Below, in pieces: positions 52,074 through 60,497 of a stretch of DNA of 64,000 nucleotides. The stretch lies in NCBI RefSeq assembly GCF_004366355.1, contig NZ_SODV01000002.1, positions 2,419,547 to 2,483,546 of the forward strand. Reading direction: 5' to 3'. The DNA is from Dinghuibacter silviterrae (GTDB lineage: Bacteria > Bacteroidota > Bacteroidia > Chitinophagales > Chitinophagaceae). The number at the start of each line of letters is the position of its first letter. Position 1 is the stretch's first letter. The notes beneath the pieces were generated by a model, which saw only the letters and a list, made by a program, of their open reading frames with translations, did no database searches and was not told where the DNA came from. Both the position numbers and the translations under genes were made by a program.

Positions 52074-52865
52074 ATGCCTTTCATAAAATCATTTTCGATC
52101 AACGCCGATAAGCGGACCCCCTTTCCGTTCAATATCCCCGCCGTCCAGTTCGCGCGGGAGGTTGTACTGGACGAAAGGGTCACCATTTTCGTCGGTGACA
52201 ACGGGAGCGGTAAGTCAACTCTGCTGGAGAGCATTGCTTTTGCCGTGCACTTGCCCCTGATCGGCGGCCAGATGAGTGCTGCCGCCGGGAGCTTTGAGGC
52301 GGCACGGCTGTTAAAGCCCTATCTGGAGCTCGTATGGGCCCGGCAAACCAGCAAGGGGTTCTTTTTCCGGGCGGAGGATTTTAGCGATTTTATCGATGGC
52401 GTGGAAAAAGGAAGGATGAAGATCGAAATGGATTTAGCCGACCTGAAAGGCCAGGTAGACGACGCCATCATCCGGCAAATGAGCGACAGCATGAATTACG
52501 CTCTTCATAACACCCGTCGGCTTTATGGGGCGGATCTCCAGGCGTTTTCTCACGGAGAGGCCTACCTGACCATTTTGCAAAACCGTATCCAGGACAAGGG
52601 GGTCTACCTGCTGGATGAACCAGAGGCCGCGTTGTCGCCGCTCAAACAACTCGCGCTGATCGCTTTTATCCTTGAAGTATTAAAAAACAACAACACCCAG
52701 TTTATTATCGCCACCCACTCCCCTATCCTTATGGGCATACCCGGTGCAAGGCTTTATGAGATCCGGGAGGAGGAGATGCGGCAGGTGGCGTATACCGAGA
52801 CCGATCATTACCGCGTGACGAAGCGGTTTTTGGATAACCCCGAGAGCTATCTTAGGCATTTTTGA
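52074..52865 (+). CDS. AAA-family ATPase (SMC/RecF-like ABC ATPase)
   Basis: 263 residues. Walker A GDNGSGKST at 41-49, the ABC-type signature-like FSHGE at 158-162, Walker B with catalytic acid in VYLLDEPEAALSP (177-189), and the H-loop in FIIATHSPILMG. The region between Walker A and the signature is short, without a coiled-coil arm, so it is a compact globular member of the family of OLD/YbjD-like and predicted ATP-dependent endonuclease proteins. No nuclease or TOPRIM partner is adjacent, so the function is open. It begins just before the AT-rich accessory region. Confidence 0.88.
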   Translation: MPFIKSFSINADKRTPFPFNIPAVQFAREVVLDERVTIFVGDNGSGKSTLLESIAFAVHLPLIGGQMSAAAGSFEAARLLKPYLELVWARQTSKGFFFRAEDFSDFIDGVEKGRMKIEMDLADLKGQVDDAIIRQMSDSMNYALHNTRRLYGADLQAFSHGEAYLTILQNRIQDKGVYLLDEPEAALSPLKQLALIAFILEVLKNNNTQFIIATHSPILMGIPGARLYEIREEEMRQVAYTETDHYRVTKRFLDNPESYLRHF

Positions 52866-52874
52866 TCTGCCGAA

Positions 52875-53111
52875 CTATTGGTCACAATCTAAAGCAAATG
52901 CTATTGAACTATCTCCACGCCGGAAGGTAATTTCCTTTGATCCTGCTTGCTTCATTACGGAATCGCCCACTTCGATCCAATAGGTTGTAAACCCTTTGCT
53001 ATTGAATTTCGCTGTTGCATTGACATACACAGCATTTTTGACATTGTTTACAAATATCATAAAGGTAGGGTTTCTACCCGCTGTGTTTGTCACTATTTCA
53101 CATAAGGACAT
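52875..53111 (-). CDS. Small unknown protein
   Basis: 78 residues, soluble, beta-rich (PTFMIFVNNVKNAVYVNATAK ... GFTTYWIEVGDSVMKQAG). No family recognised. It lies convergent to the AAA ATPase, 9 bases from its stop, in AT-rich DNA. Could be a small domain such as an Imm-like protein or a decaying fragment. Confidence 0.4.
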   Translation of the reverse strand: MSLCEIVTNTAGRNPTFMIFVNNVKNAVYVNATAKFNSKGFTTYWIEVGDSVMKQAGSKEITFRRGDSSIAFALDCDQ

Positions 53112-53223
53112 TTTAGCGGCTTCACAATTTCGCTGGTTGTCGATCTGATCCGATCTTTTAAAATCATATTCAAGCTATATCCAAAATAGGGCCACCGCAC
53201 CCGCAATGACGAGGCTGTAGCCT

Positions 53224-53559
53224 TTATATGTTTTTGCCAAATTTTAAATGTTTAGGCTCTAATTTAAACTCGCTCAATACATGCATCATTAAATCGACGC
53301 TTTTTTCAAGCTCATTCGGGATGATTATAACATAAAAAATCATATAGGCGTCCTCAGTGTTCCTGGCCAGTTTAAAGGGGACGGTAACTTCCCCATAAAA
53401 TTCGTACGCAAACCATTTTTCGTCTTGATCGGATGTCCCTATCACACCAAAACTTATGGCATCCCAATCATACGGCTGTAGATCATAAGTCGCTATCTCT
53501 GAAAGGATGATAAGAAACGGCAACAAGTCTTCTTCAAAGATCCAGCCTGATTTCGTCAT
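53224..53559 (-). CDS. Unknown protein, immunity-like size and composition
   Basis: 111 residues, acidic, no signal peptide or membrane helix. It has aromatic-rich beta strands (ISFGVIGTSDQDEKWFAYEFYG; AYMIFYVIIIPNELE) and a final helix (SVDLMMHVLSEFKLEPKHL). This small, acidic, globular type is common among orphan immunity proteins near Rhs loci, and the Rhs cassettes begin about 7 kb away. No family match can be given. Function unknown. Confidence 0.5.
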   Translation of the reverse strand: MTKSGWIFEEDLLPFLIILSEIATYDLQPYDWDAISFGVIGTSDQDEKWFAYEFYGEVTVPFKLARNTEDAYMIFYVIIIPNELEKSVDLMMHVLSEFKLEPKHLKFGKNI

Positions 53560-53655
53560 TTTTCTAGGTCTATATATAGTTTGAACTACTTGGAAAGCAA
53601 ATCGAGGCTGCCTACACCAAAAGGGCCTTCGGCTACATGAAATTAGGCAAAAATA

Positions 53656-54822
53656 TCATTTGGGGTTCTGTGGATTGTAGTTGTGATAGGTCCAGATATC
53701 AAGAAAAAGGCTGAGTGCCCCGTTCGAATTCAAGATCCGGTAATATTTCTGGACACTTTTCGGAGCCGCCATGTAGACTTGGGCATTTAACTGAACCGAA
53801 GCGCTGTCAATAAACACAGAGTATTTATAAATGTTGCTATCGGTAAGGTAATTCAAAATATATTTAGGTCTTTCACACGTTAATTGATCAATTTGTTGAT
53901 AATAATCTGAGATGGAGTTGAGATTCATCTGGAGCCCGTCTCGTTTTAGCTTTACTTGGTCCGATCTCGGGGAATATAAGATAAAATTGCTCTTATTGTC
54001 AAATGCTCGGGTTGAGAAGGTTATTTTGAGGATTGACGAAGGTACGTTGTTGTTAGTTTGGTAGTCTTTAGCTTCGTCGAGGGACGCACTAGAGATATAA
54101 AAGAAGTCGGAGGTTTTGAAGAGCCCGTCATATATTTTAGTGATTTCTGAGTTCCAGGCAACGGGGTACGATAAAGCAGCGACCTTTTTTACTTGTATAA
54201 CCTTTACATAACTAACAAGTCCTCTTCCAAGGCTTATGCTGCTGTCTTTTGTATCGAAAGAGACCGTGGCGCCTTTGAACGCCTTTAACGAGTCAATCTT
54301 CAGGCTTCCGCCAGATGCTTTTTCAGACGAGATCTTGATTTTTTTCACTGCTATTGCAGCTGAAACAACCAGAGAACCTTCGTTGGGCAATGGCAATGCA
54401 GAATAGTCGTCTGCACGAAAAAGAACTAGACTGTCTACATCTGTTGCGTTTATATCCTTGTTGTGAAATTCGGCAGAAGCATTCAATTCCTTTAGGATCG
54501 CGAGTTTTAATTTGCCAAAATCATCAATGCCAGCATATCGTTGCACGCTGTCAAAGCTCCTGTAAATTTTATATTTTGTTGTTCCTTCGCCTTTTAGGTC
54601 GCCATGATCATACATTTTTCCAATGCAGGCACTATCGTTACTCGGAACATTCAGAGGAACATAGCCGCCAAATGGTGGTGGTGGCGGAGGCGGGGGCGGA
54701 GGCGTTTGGCGGAAAAGTAAGTAAAGAATCGCTAATATTACCGCCGAGATCAAGGTGGCCATTAATGTTAACACCCTGTTCCGATTCTGTCTCGGTTCTA
54801 ATTGAACTGCTGCTTGCGGCAT
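53656..54822 (-). CDS. Membrane-anchored protein of unknown function with polyproline linker
   Basis: 388 residues. An N-terminal basic cytosolic stretch (PQAAVQLEPRQNRNR) precedes one transmembrane helix (VLTLMATLISAVILAILYLLF), then a ten-proline tract and a large extracytoplasmic domain of about 330 residues, rich in Ser, Lys and aromatic residues (SFDSVQRYAGIDDFGKLKLAIL; FKGATVSFDTKDSSISLGRG). No family recognised. It is divergent from the CHAT-gasdermin operon across a 266-bp gap containing hairpins, so it may be a co-regulated accessory protein, but no functional link is demonstrated. Confidence 0.6.
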   Translation of the reverse strand: MPQAAVQLEPRQNRNRVLTLMATLISAVILAILYLLFRQTPPPPPPPPPPFGGYVPLNVPSNDSACIGKMYDHGDLKGEGTTKYKIYRSFDSVQRYAGIDDFGKLKLAILKELNASAEFHNKDINATDVDSLVLFRADDYSALPLPNEGSLVVSAAIAVKKIKISSEKASGGSLKIDSLKAFKGATVSFDTKDSSISLGRGLVSYVKVIQVKKVAALSYPVAWNSEITKIYDGLFKTSDFFYISSASLDEAKDYQTNNNVPSSILKITFSTRAFDNKSNFILYSPRSDQVKLKRDGLQMNLNSISDYYQQIDQLTCERPKYILNYLTDSNIYKYSVFIDSASVQLNAQVYMAAPKSVQKYYRILNSNGALSLFLDIWTYHNYNPQNPK

Positions 54823-54964
54823 GGATGAATTTTAAGATTGGCAAAAGGCGGTGGCACATTAATATATCTGCTTTCTGTTGCAGTCTCTACCGTTAAAACA
54901 CCCTTTTTACCCCCGGTTTTCAGATTTGCAAAAAAAAGCAGTATTTTTCTAGAACGTAATACAG

Positions 54965-55024
54965 CCCGCTCGACTGAGCGGGTTAGAATTTACGATAAAC
55001 ACCCGGTTATTGTCGGGTCGTAAA
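54965..55024. repeat. Two adjacent strong hairpins in the leader of the gasdermin operon
   Basis: The gap 54823-55088 has no gene. CCCGCTC at 54965 pairs with GAGCGGG ending at 54982 over a 4-base loop. TTTACGA at 54989 pairs with TCGTAAA ending at 55024, enclosing a smaller CCCG/CGGG stem at 55002-55017. They lie 65-120 bases before the CHAT start and could be terminator, attenuator or protein-binding elements. Confidence 0.6.
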
Positions 55025-55088
55025 ACGAGGATTAGTCGTTGGATTAAATCCTGAGAGCTGGTCGTCTAGGGATTGGCTCTCCTTTTTT

Positions 55089-56729
55089 ATGCTGGCCATA
55101 CTGCAAATACCTATTTTTGATTTCAGGTCGGCCTCCGGTGCGGCAGAAAGCAAGCTGGCCAATCCCTCCTGGCCCTTGCCGCTGGTCAACAGAAGACCCT
55201 TTATCCGCAGGTTTGGGAAGGTCTATCAAAGGTTGCAGGGCGGCGTAGACGACTGGGCAGGAGAAGAATTCTACTGCGACGCCACGAACGCCCTTCAGTA
55301 TGTGGCCCTCCAGGACCAGCGGTTCAAAATGGATGACAAGCATAGTCAGCAGCTAAAAAGCATATTTAGACGGTTTTATTCCGATGGTCAATTCGTCAAT
55401 AAGATCGAGCTGGGTCTCAGGGACCGATTTCCGTTTCTCTACGCGGACGACAAGCTGCCGGTGGATCTGAAGACCATCTTCAAAAACATCCTGCAATTGC
55501 CGGTAAAAGTCTCCGGCCAGCAAGTGTCGCTCATTCAGGCCGGCCGGCAACTGGCAACCCTTTTCCAACAAGCTACCACCCGTCACAAAACCGCCCCCAA
55601 ACCGGGGCTCGTGCAAGAAGGTGAAATATGCCTGATGGCCATTGTTGAACAAGGCGAGAACTACAGCATACCATCCGAAGCGCATGCGATCAAATCCTTT
55701 CCATCCATCGAGCTCTTCGGCTATATCCTCTACCTCCAGGACCATTACATCAAATGCTGGATCATCCGGATACCCACCGGAGGTTTCGATCAAGGCTCTC
55801 CGGCCAATGCCATCTTGCGCAATTTGCGCATCAACCTCATGAGGGTACACGCGGAAAAAGAGACCATCAAGGGATTGTTGAACGCTGTCCAGCAACGGCG
55901 GATAGACCTCGACAGCAAGGAGGTGAATACGACCCTGCTCGCGAAATACCTGAAAGACACCGGCGAAAAGCTTTTCAGCAAAAAACGATCCGGCATCGAG
56001 CAGGAAAGCATCCTTGATTTTGCCCTGCGCAGCGAGACCGAAGTCCTCCCTGGGGATACCCTGGCCATCCTGGTGCAAAAATTGAACGACCGGTTTGCCG
56101 TCATCACCACGCAGAACTTTGTCGACCGGTCAAAGCCCATGGATAAAAAACTCCTGCTCTTCCTCTGCTCGAACCCCAGCGATAAAAATACCCTGGATTT
56201 CGGCGAAGAGCTAAAGATCATCCAAAAGCTCCACCAATCCAGCACCGACCGGGCCTACTTCCAGATCGCCGTACGTACGGGCGTGGAAAAGGAAGAACTA
56301 AAAGAGCTCCTGGTACAGAACAAACCCGACATCCTCCACATCGTCCTGCACGCCTCCCCCGTAAAAGGCTTGTATTTCCAGGACGCCCAACAAAATGCAG
56401 CACCCATGGACGTGGAGGAGTGGGAAGATATCATTGAATTGCAACAAGCGATTCGCCGTCCCTCCATTATCATCCTCAGCGCCTGCAATTCCGAGGGCCA
56501 TGCCCGGGCGGCAAAACCATACACCGACTTTTCCGCCGGTACAACGACCGTATTCCCCGACCAGGCCGGCATTGCCTATGCGCGCGGCTTCTATACCATC
56601 CTGTTCAACGACGAAGACACCGGCCCGAATATCTGCCACCGCAGTGGTGTCGTTGAGATAAAGAACAGGAAGCCCCCCTTCGACGCCATTAATGGCATCG
56701 ATGTATACAACATCATGCAAACCTTTTAA
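55089..56729 (+). CDS. CHAT-domain caspase-like protease, probable gasdermin activator
   Basis: 546 residues. The last 190 form a CHAT (caspase HetF-associated with TPR) protease domain: KKLLLFLCSNPSDKNTL at strand 1, the catalytic His in PDILHIVLHASPVKGLYFQD (His421), the nucleophile Cys466 in SIIILSACNSEGHARA, and the late GTTTVFPDQAGIAYARGFYTILF segment. The first 350 residues show no TPR repeats; they look like a globular sensor with several short alpha/beta segments (FPSIELFGYILYLQDHYIKCWIIRI; VNTTLLAKYLKDTGEKLF). It is followed after 10 bases by the gasdermin-like gene and so is expected to process it after sensing infection. The trigger is unknown. Confidence 0.85.
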   Translation: MLAILQIPIFDFRSASGAAESKLANPSWPLPLVNRRPFIRRFGKVYQRLQGGVDDWAGEEFYCDATNALQYVALQDQRFKMDDKHSQQLKSIFRRFYSDGQFVNKIELGLRDRFPFLYADDKLPVDLKTIFKNILQLPVKVSGQQVSLIQAGRQLATLFQQATTRHKTAPKPGLVQEGEICLMAIVEQGENYSIPSEAHAIKSFPSIELFGYILYLQDHYIKCWIIRIPTGGFDQGSPANAILRNLRINLMRVHAEKETIKGLLNAVQQRRIDLDSKEVNTTLLAKYLKDTGEKLFSKKRSGIEQESILDFALRSETEVLPGDTLAILVQKLNDRFAVITTQNFVDRSKPMDKKLLLFLCSNPSDKNTLDFGEELKIIQKLHQSSTDRAYFQIAVRTGVEKEELKELLVQNKPDILHIVLHASPVKGLYFQDAQQNAAPMDVEEWEDIIELQQAIRRPSIIILSACNSEGHARAAKPYTDFSAGTTTVFPDQAGIAYARGFYTILFNDEDTGPNICHRSGVVEIKNRKPPFDAINGIDVYNIMQTF

Positions 56730-56739
56730 AAGCTGACTT

Positions 56740-57552
56740 ATGAGCAACCTATTAAAGAATTTCCTCGAAGAGTACGGGTACAACATCGTTGCCTTACCCA
56801 AGGAAGACATTAAGCCCCTCACGCTGCTTTGCCAGGATGGGGTGAGCGTTATTTCTCTTGACAGCAGCATTTCGACGCTGTTCACGTCGGATGAAAAGGC
56901 TCCACCTTCTGTCTTGCACAATACCATCACCGGGGACATTGTCGGTTCTACAGCGGCTTCATTCGACTCAACGACCGGTGTCTCCCTGCTCAGCTGGCTC
57001 CTCGATAAACTCAAAGTGGGCAAACTGGAAGGGAAGGTTGATATTGACAGCAACAAGGTCTTGACCTTCAAATATCAGGAAGTCAGGGAAGATAAGATAA
57101 AGCTGGGTGAGCTGGATGGGTATCTGACAGAGGCTGCTCCGGTTAAAAACAAATTCAGGACTTACGAAGACAAGTTGAGGAAGAGTGCGCTCTTTGTCAT
57201 CAACTCCGTGCTGAAGAGCAATAGCTTTACGGTGACCATTGAGGACAAATCAGGGGCGGCTGTGGATGTGGCTGCGACGATCAAGGGGATTGCGGACATT
57301 AGTCAGAATATAAAGGTTGCCAGCAAGAATTCTATAAGCGTTACGAGTCCCGGGGAGACTTTTTTGGTCTTTGCGTTTAAGGCGCAGCATATCTTTTTTG
57401 ATAGACCAGGATTTTGGGCTACTTTTTTTGGCGATCCGGGGGCTACTTTGGGGTTTACGATTAAGAATGCTACGGGGTTGGTGTTGAGGGGGGAGGAGGA
57501 TTTTCCTGCGGAGCGGTTGCCGGTTTTTGCGGGGCAGGCGGTTCTGCGTTAA
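56740..57552 (+). CDS. Bacterial gasdermin-like pore-forming protein
   Basis: 270 residues, matching the length of bacterial gasdermins. The N-terminus (FLEEYGYNIVALPKEDIKPLTLL, residues 8-30) has the gasdermin start pattern of a helix, then a GYxxV-x-LP strand and an I-x-PL-x-LL turn. The middle is strand-rich (SVLHNTITGDIVGSTAASF; KVLTFKYQEVREDKIKLGEL). The C-terminal tail (GLVLRGEEDFPAERLPVFAG) is the likely autoinhibitory peptide, cleavable near Arg250 or Arg259. Gasdermins need protease removal of this tail before they form large membrane pores, and a CHAT protease gene lies 10 bases upstream. No Cys is found near the N-terminus (only Cys31). The call is by pattern and context, not by alignment. 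Confidence 0.75.
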   Translation: MSNLLKNFLEEYGYNIVALPKEDIKPLTLLCQDGVSVISLDSSISTLFTSDEKAPPSVLHNTITGDIVGSTAASFDSTTGVSLLSWLLDKLKVGKLEGKVDIDSNKVLTFKYQEVREDKIKLGELDGYLTEAAPVKNKFRTYEDKLRKSALFVINSVLKSNSFTVTIEDKSGAAVDVAATIKGIADISQNIKVASKNSISVTSPGETFLVFAFKAQHIFFDRPGFWATFFGDPGATLGFTIKNATGLVLRGEEDFPAERLPVFAGQAVLR

Positions 57553-57616
57553 TTAATTATTATGCATAGTCATTGCAAGCCATGTGTCCGTTGTAGTAAT
57601 AATAAAAGGCTACCAA

Positions 57617-58735
57617 ATGACACGCAAAACATTACCCTTAGTATTAGGTATTACTGCAACCGCCATCTTTTTCTCCTGTAAGCAAGAAAAACTTGATGCA
57701 CTTAAGCTTAAGTATGCCACCAACGATGCTTCTGCCTACTCGGCCGCCAGTTCGTACACCGTATCCACCTTTGCCGGAAGCGGCGCCGTAGGGGCGGTAG
57801 ACGGCATTGGAACTGCAGCCAGTTTTAATCAACCGATCGGTATTGCCATCGATGGCAGCGGGAATATATATATAGCAGACCTCACCAACAATAAAATACG
57901 CAAGATCACTCAGGACGGCGTAGTCACCACTTTTGCAGGCAGCGGTCAACCTGGTTGGCAAGACGGTACCGGCACAACAGCAGTTTTTCACAATCCGACA
58001 GGGGTCGCAATAGATGCCACCGGAAATCTGTACGTAGCCGATACCCGTAACAATATGATCCGTAAGATCACGCCGGTCGGAGTGGTCACTACCTTTGCCG
58101 GAAGCGGCGCGGCAGCATCGGTAGATGGTACCGGAAGAGCCGCCAGCTTTAACTCGCCCATTTGGGTAACGGTGGATGGGAATGACAATATCTATGTGAC
58201 AGAAATGGGCACCTGTAAGCTACGCAAGATCACATCGCAAGGCGTGGTAACAACCTTTGCAGGCCGTGATACCAGCGGTTCGTCCGATGGCATAGGCACA
58301 GCCGCCAGCTTTGCCCGTCCGGAAGGAATGTGCACAGATACGAATGGCAATATATATCTGGCAGACTGTATAAACGAAAAGATTCGCAAGATTACACCGG
58401 CTGCGTTGGTGACTACCTTAGCGGGTAGTGGTGCCATCGGTTCATCTGACGGCGCAGGCACGGTGGCCAGTTTTCGCGATCCTATGGATGCGGCAATAGA
58501 TAGACTTGGTTACATTTATGTATGCGACTATGTGAATAATACCATCCGTAGAATTAGCCCTTCCGATTCAGTAACGACTATTGCTGGTATTGTTGGGAAA
58601 AGAGGATCAGCTGATGGGCCAGGCAGTTCTGCTACCTTCTTCTTGCCCCGGGGCGTAGCGGTAGATCATAATGGAAACGTGTACGTGGCGGATACCTACA
58701 ATAATAAGATTCGGAAGCTGACGCCAAATAATTAA
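57617..58735 (+). CDS. NHL-repeat lipoprotein
   Basis: 372 residues from the ATG at 57617; an upstream in-frame start adds unneeded residues. The signal peptide carries the lipobox AIFFSC (about Cys20). The mature part is about six NHL-type beta-propeller blades, each with a pattern like A-x-F-x-x-P-x-G-(I/V)-A-(I/V)-D-x-x-GN-(I/V)-Y-(V/I)-AD and then N-x-(I/K)-R-K-I-T-P-x-G-x-V-T-T-x-AGSG. NHL lipoproteins of Bacteroidota are often attached to the cell envelope; ligand unknown. It lies 64 bases after the gasdermin gene but its GC and repeat type are ordinary, and I see no direct link. Confidence 0.9.
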   Translation: MTRKTLPLVLGITATAIFFSCKQEKLDALKLKYATNDASAYSAASSYTVSTFAGSGAVGAVDGIGTAASFNQPIGIAIDGSGNIYIADLTNNKIRKITQDGVVTTFAGSGQPGWQDGTGTTAVFHNPTGVAIDATGNLYVADTRNNMIRKITPVGVVTTFAGSGAAASVDGTGRAASFNSPIWVTVDGNDNIYVTEMGTCKLRKITSQGVVTTFAGRDTSGSSDGIGTAASFARPEGMCTDTNGNIYLADCINEKIRKITPAALVTTLAGSGAIGSSDGAGTVASFRDPMDAAIDRLGYIYVCDYVNNTIRRISPSDSVTTIAGIVGKRGSADGPGSSATFFLPRGVAVDHNGNVYVADTYNNKIRKLTPNN

Positions 58736-58751
58736 TGCTGACGGATTTCCT

Positions 58752-58807
58752 GTAGGTCGTTGGTTTAAAATTAGGATTTTGTCTTTAATTCTAGACTAAC
58801 GACCTAC
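58752..58807. repeat. 13-bp near-perfect inverted repeat after the NHL gene
   Basis: GTAGGTCGTTGGT at 58752-58764 and its complement with one mismatch at 58795-58807 flank a 30-base AT-rich loop. It lies just after the stop of the NHL lipoprotein and could be its terminator or an insertion scar. A related GTCGTTGGATTAAA occurs at 55035-55048 in the leader of the gasdermin operon. Confidence 0.5.
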
Positions 58808-58888
58808 GGGGAAGCCGACAACATGACATTATCGAACTGCGCCGGTGCGAAGGATGACAGGTGCGAAGTTGTGGGCGCATTCCGATAA

Positions 58889-59086
58889 TCATATGACAAA
58901 GTCCAGGAATTGAATATCCTCACCTCTAGCTTCCTTGCGTATGCGAAATCGTGTTTTATAAAGATTAGCCATTCTTACGGTAGATTGTAGCCTTGTTTGG
59001 TTATACTCCTGCACCAAATTTGGATTGATCCCAGGATACAAATCCAAATATCTATTTATTAAGGTTGTTATACTAATTAGATCCAC
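58889..59086 (-). CDS. Small unknown protein, possibly a fragment
   Basis: 65 residues, helical, basic in the second half (NLVQEYNQTRLQSTVRMANLY, then KTRFRIRKEARGEDIQFLDF). No family seen. It is the downstream-most reading frame of a group of small unknown minus-strand genes preceding the Rhs cassettes and may be a decayed piece. Confidence 0.3.
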   Translation of the reverse strand: MDLISITTLINRYLDLYPGINPNLVQEYNQTRLQSTVRMANLYKTRFRIRKEARGEDIQFLDFVI

Positions 59087-59130
59087 ATTATTTGTTCGTT
59101 GAATTTGTATTGGTAGGGCAAAGATTGCAA

Positions 59131-59478
59131 CTATTCCTCCAAAATCTCAATTTGCTTATACTCATATAGCAGATGCCTAATAAGGGAGGTCAATAAATCA
59201 CTTACTGGAAATTTTCCCCATTTTACATCCGACATTCGCAAAGGGCGAACGCTTAAATAATATGTCTTATCCTGGTCGTCTTCATTGTAGCCATCCAAAA
59301 TAATCTGCAAACCCAGAATAGTCGGTTCTATAAATATGGCTGGAATTTCTTCATGAATAGATTCCTCTTTGCCGCCAAATTTTAAACCGGCAAATATTTC
59401 ACGCGATAATATTTCGCCTAATTCTTCCAAAGACAAGTCCGATTTTATCCTTACGAGTCCGGTGATATATGGTATCAA
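59131..59478 (-). CDS. Unknown acidic protein, candidate immunity protein
   Basis: 115 residues, acidic, no signal peptide. Contains LSLEELGEILSREIFAGLKFGGKEESIHEE and IFIEPTILGLQIILDGYNEDDQDKTYYLSVRP (each in its own stretch), ending in a helix (VSDLLTSLIRHLLYEYKQIEIL). This resembles soluble immunity proteins in size and composition but no family can be named. It lies in a group of AT-rich genes next to the Rhs array. Confidence 0.5.
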   Translation of the reverse strand: MIPYITGLVRIKSDLSLEELGEILSREIFAGLKFGGKEESIHEEIPAIFIEPTILGLQIILDGYNEDDQDKTYYLSVRPLRMSDVKWGKFPVSDLLTSLIRHLLYEYKQIEILEE

Positions 59479-59568
59479 CTTGATTTATATGAGTTTCGGA
59501 ATTGTTGCATTTTTGCTCGTCGTGAGTATTTCCTGATATTGCAATGCCCTTGGTGAAGCAAACTCTGT

Positions 59569-59991
59569 TTATCTTTGATTGCTAAGCTGATGAATGTCCA
59601 TAATGTAGCGACCGACATGATCGGAGATTGTCGTATGGTAGAATATCAGTTTTAAATCAATTCGATCAATTATAAAGCCTGCGGTGGTATCCCGACCTCT
59701 GAAAACCGGAATTAATATTGTTGTTTCCATTAGGCCTGTATCAATTTTATAATCTTCGGCAATTGGCAAGCCGTTTTTATGGAGAAAATAATTTAAGATC
59801 TTTAAATTATTTTTGATGCTTTGCAAATTTGAACTGTCTTCCAACATCGAATGTACATCTTTGAGATTATTTTTGTACAGGTCAGCAATGAATTTCTCTG
59901 ATGTTGATGAATAATTATTACTTGGATTTGTTGGAGTGTGACATGCTGTCAACACAAAGGTCGTCAATAAAAAATACTTCAATAATTTCAT
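59569..59991 (-). CDS. Lipoprotein of unknown function
   Basis: 140 residues. The signal peptide has a lipobox (LLTTFVLTAC, Cys17), so it is membrane-anchored on the periplasmic side. The mature part is polar with a helix (KFIADLYKNNLKDVHSMLEDS) followed by beta strands (GLMETTILIPVFRGRDTTAGFII). Could be a lipoprotein immunity factor or a remnant; no family recognised. Confidence 0.55.
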   Translation of the reverse strand: MKLLKYFLLTTFVLTACHTPTNPSNNYSSTSEKFIADLYKNNLKDVHSMLEDSSNLQSIKNNLKILNYFLHKNGLPIAEDYKIDTGLMETTILIPVFRGRDTTAGFIIDRIDLKLIFYHTTISDHVGRYIMDIHQLSNQR

Positions 59992-60497
59992 TAACTAGGA
60001 TTCCATTGTGATTTGAATTTTTGAATTGACGGATTTCAATATATTAAATATCTTTCTATTGCGATTGTATTGCTTTGACTAGTAAATGAGAACGATCCTG
60101 GGTTGCTTATTCGGCTATAATTCTCCTTTTGGATTGGGAAAGATGCGCTTATCGATTTTATATCGACAATTGTAAATGCAGGCCCTTTTAATAGCAACTC
60201 CAAAAGGCTGTTGTCTAAAATTATAAGTTTGTCAGAATATAATTAAGCTTTTGATAGAGTTTGTAGTCCTTCGAACGATTAGCAAGGTTCTATTCAAGGA
60301 TACTTTGGTATTGAGCCGGGTACATGATAGGATTGATTTACAAATAAGGTTGTGCCCAGAAATGGACTCGAACCAACACGCTTTTGTTGCGGAGGGGGAG
60401 TAAATTACCCGAATTTTCTAATTTTCGCTTTCCTATTTATAGGGAGGAGGTCAGAATTACATCCGATTGCGTAGTTGATCGACGTTCGTAAATAAAT
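59992..60497. repeat. 505-bp gene-free stretch with decayed cassette-leader copy and tRNA-3'-end-like remnant
   Basis: No credible gene. 60295-60350 matches, with many changes, the leader that precedes both Rhs cassettes, including TATTCAAGGA...CCGGGTAC and ATGATAGGATT. It runs on into TGTGCCCAG...GGACTCGAACC at about 60352-60377, which read on the minus strand looks like the T-loop and acceptor end of a tRNA. The same arrangement occurs at about 62220-62262. A full tRNA cannot be folded at either place. Confidence 0.5.

Noticed and set aside
52074..52865. AAA ATPase as part of a multi-gene defence system
   Set aside because: No nuclease, TOPRIM or effector gene is adjacent on either side; kept as a solitary ATPase.
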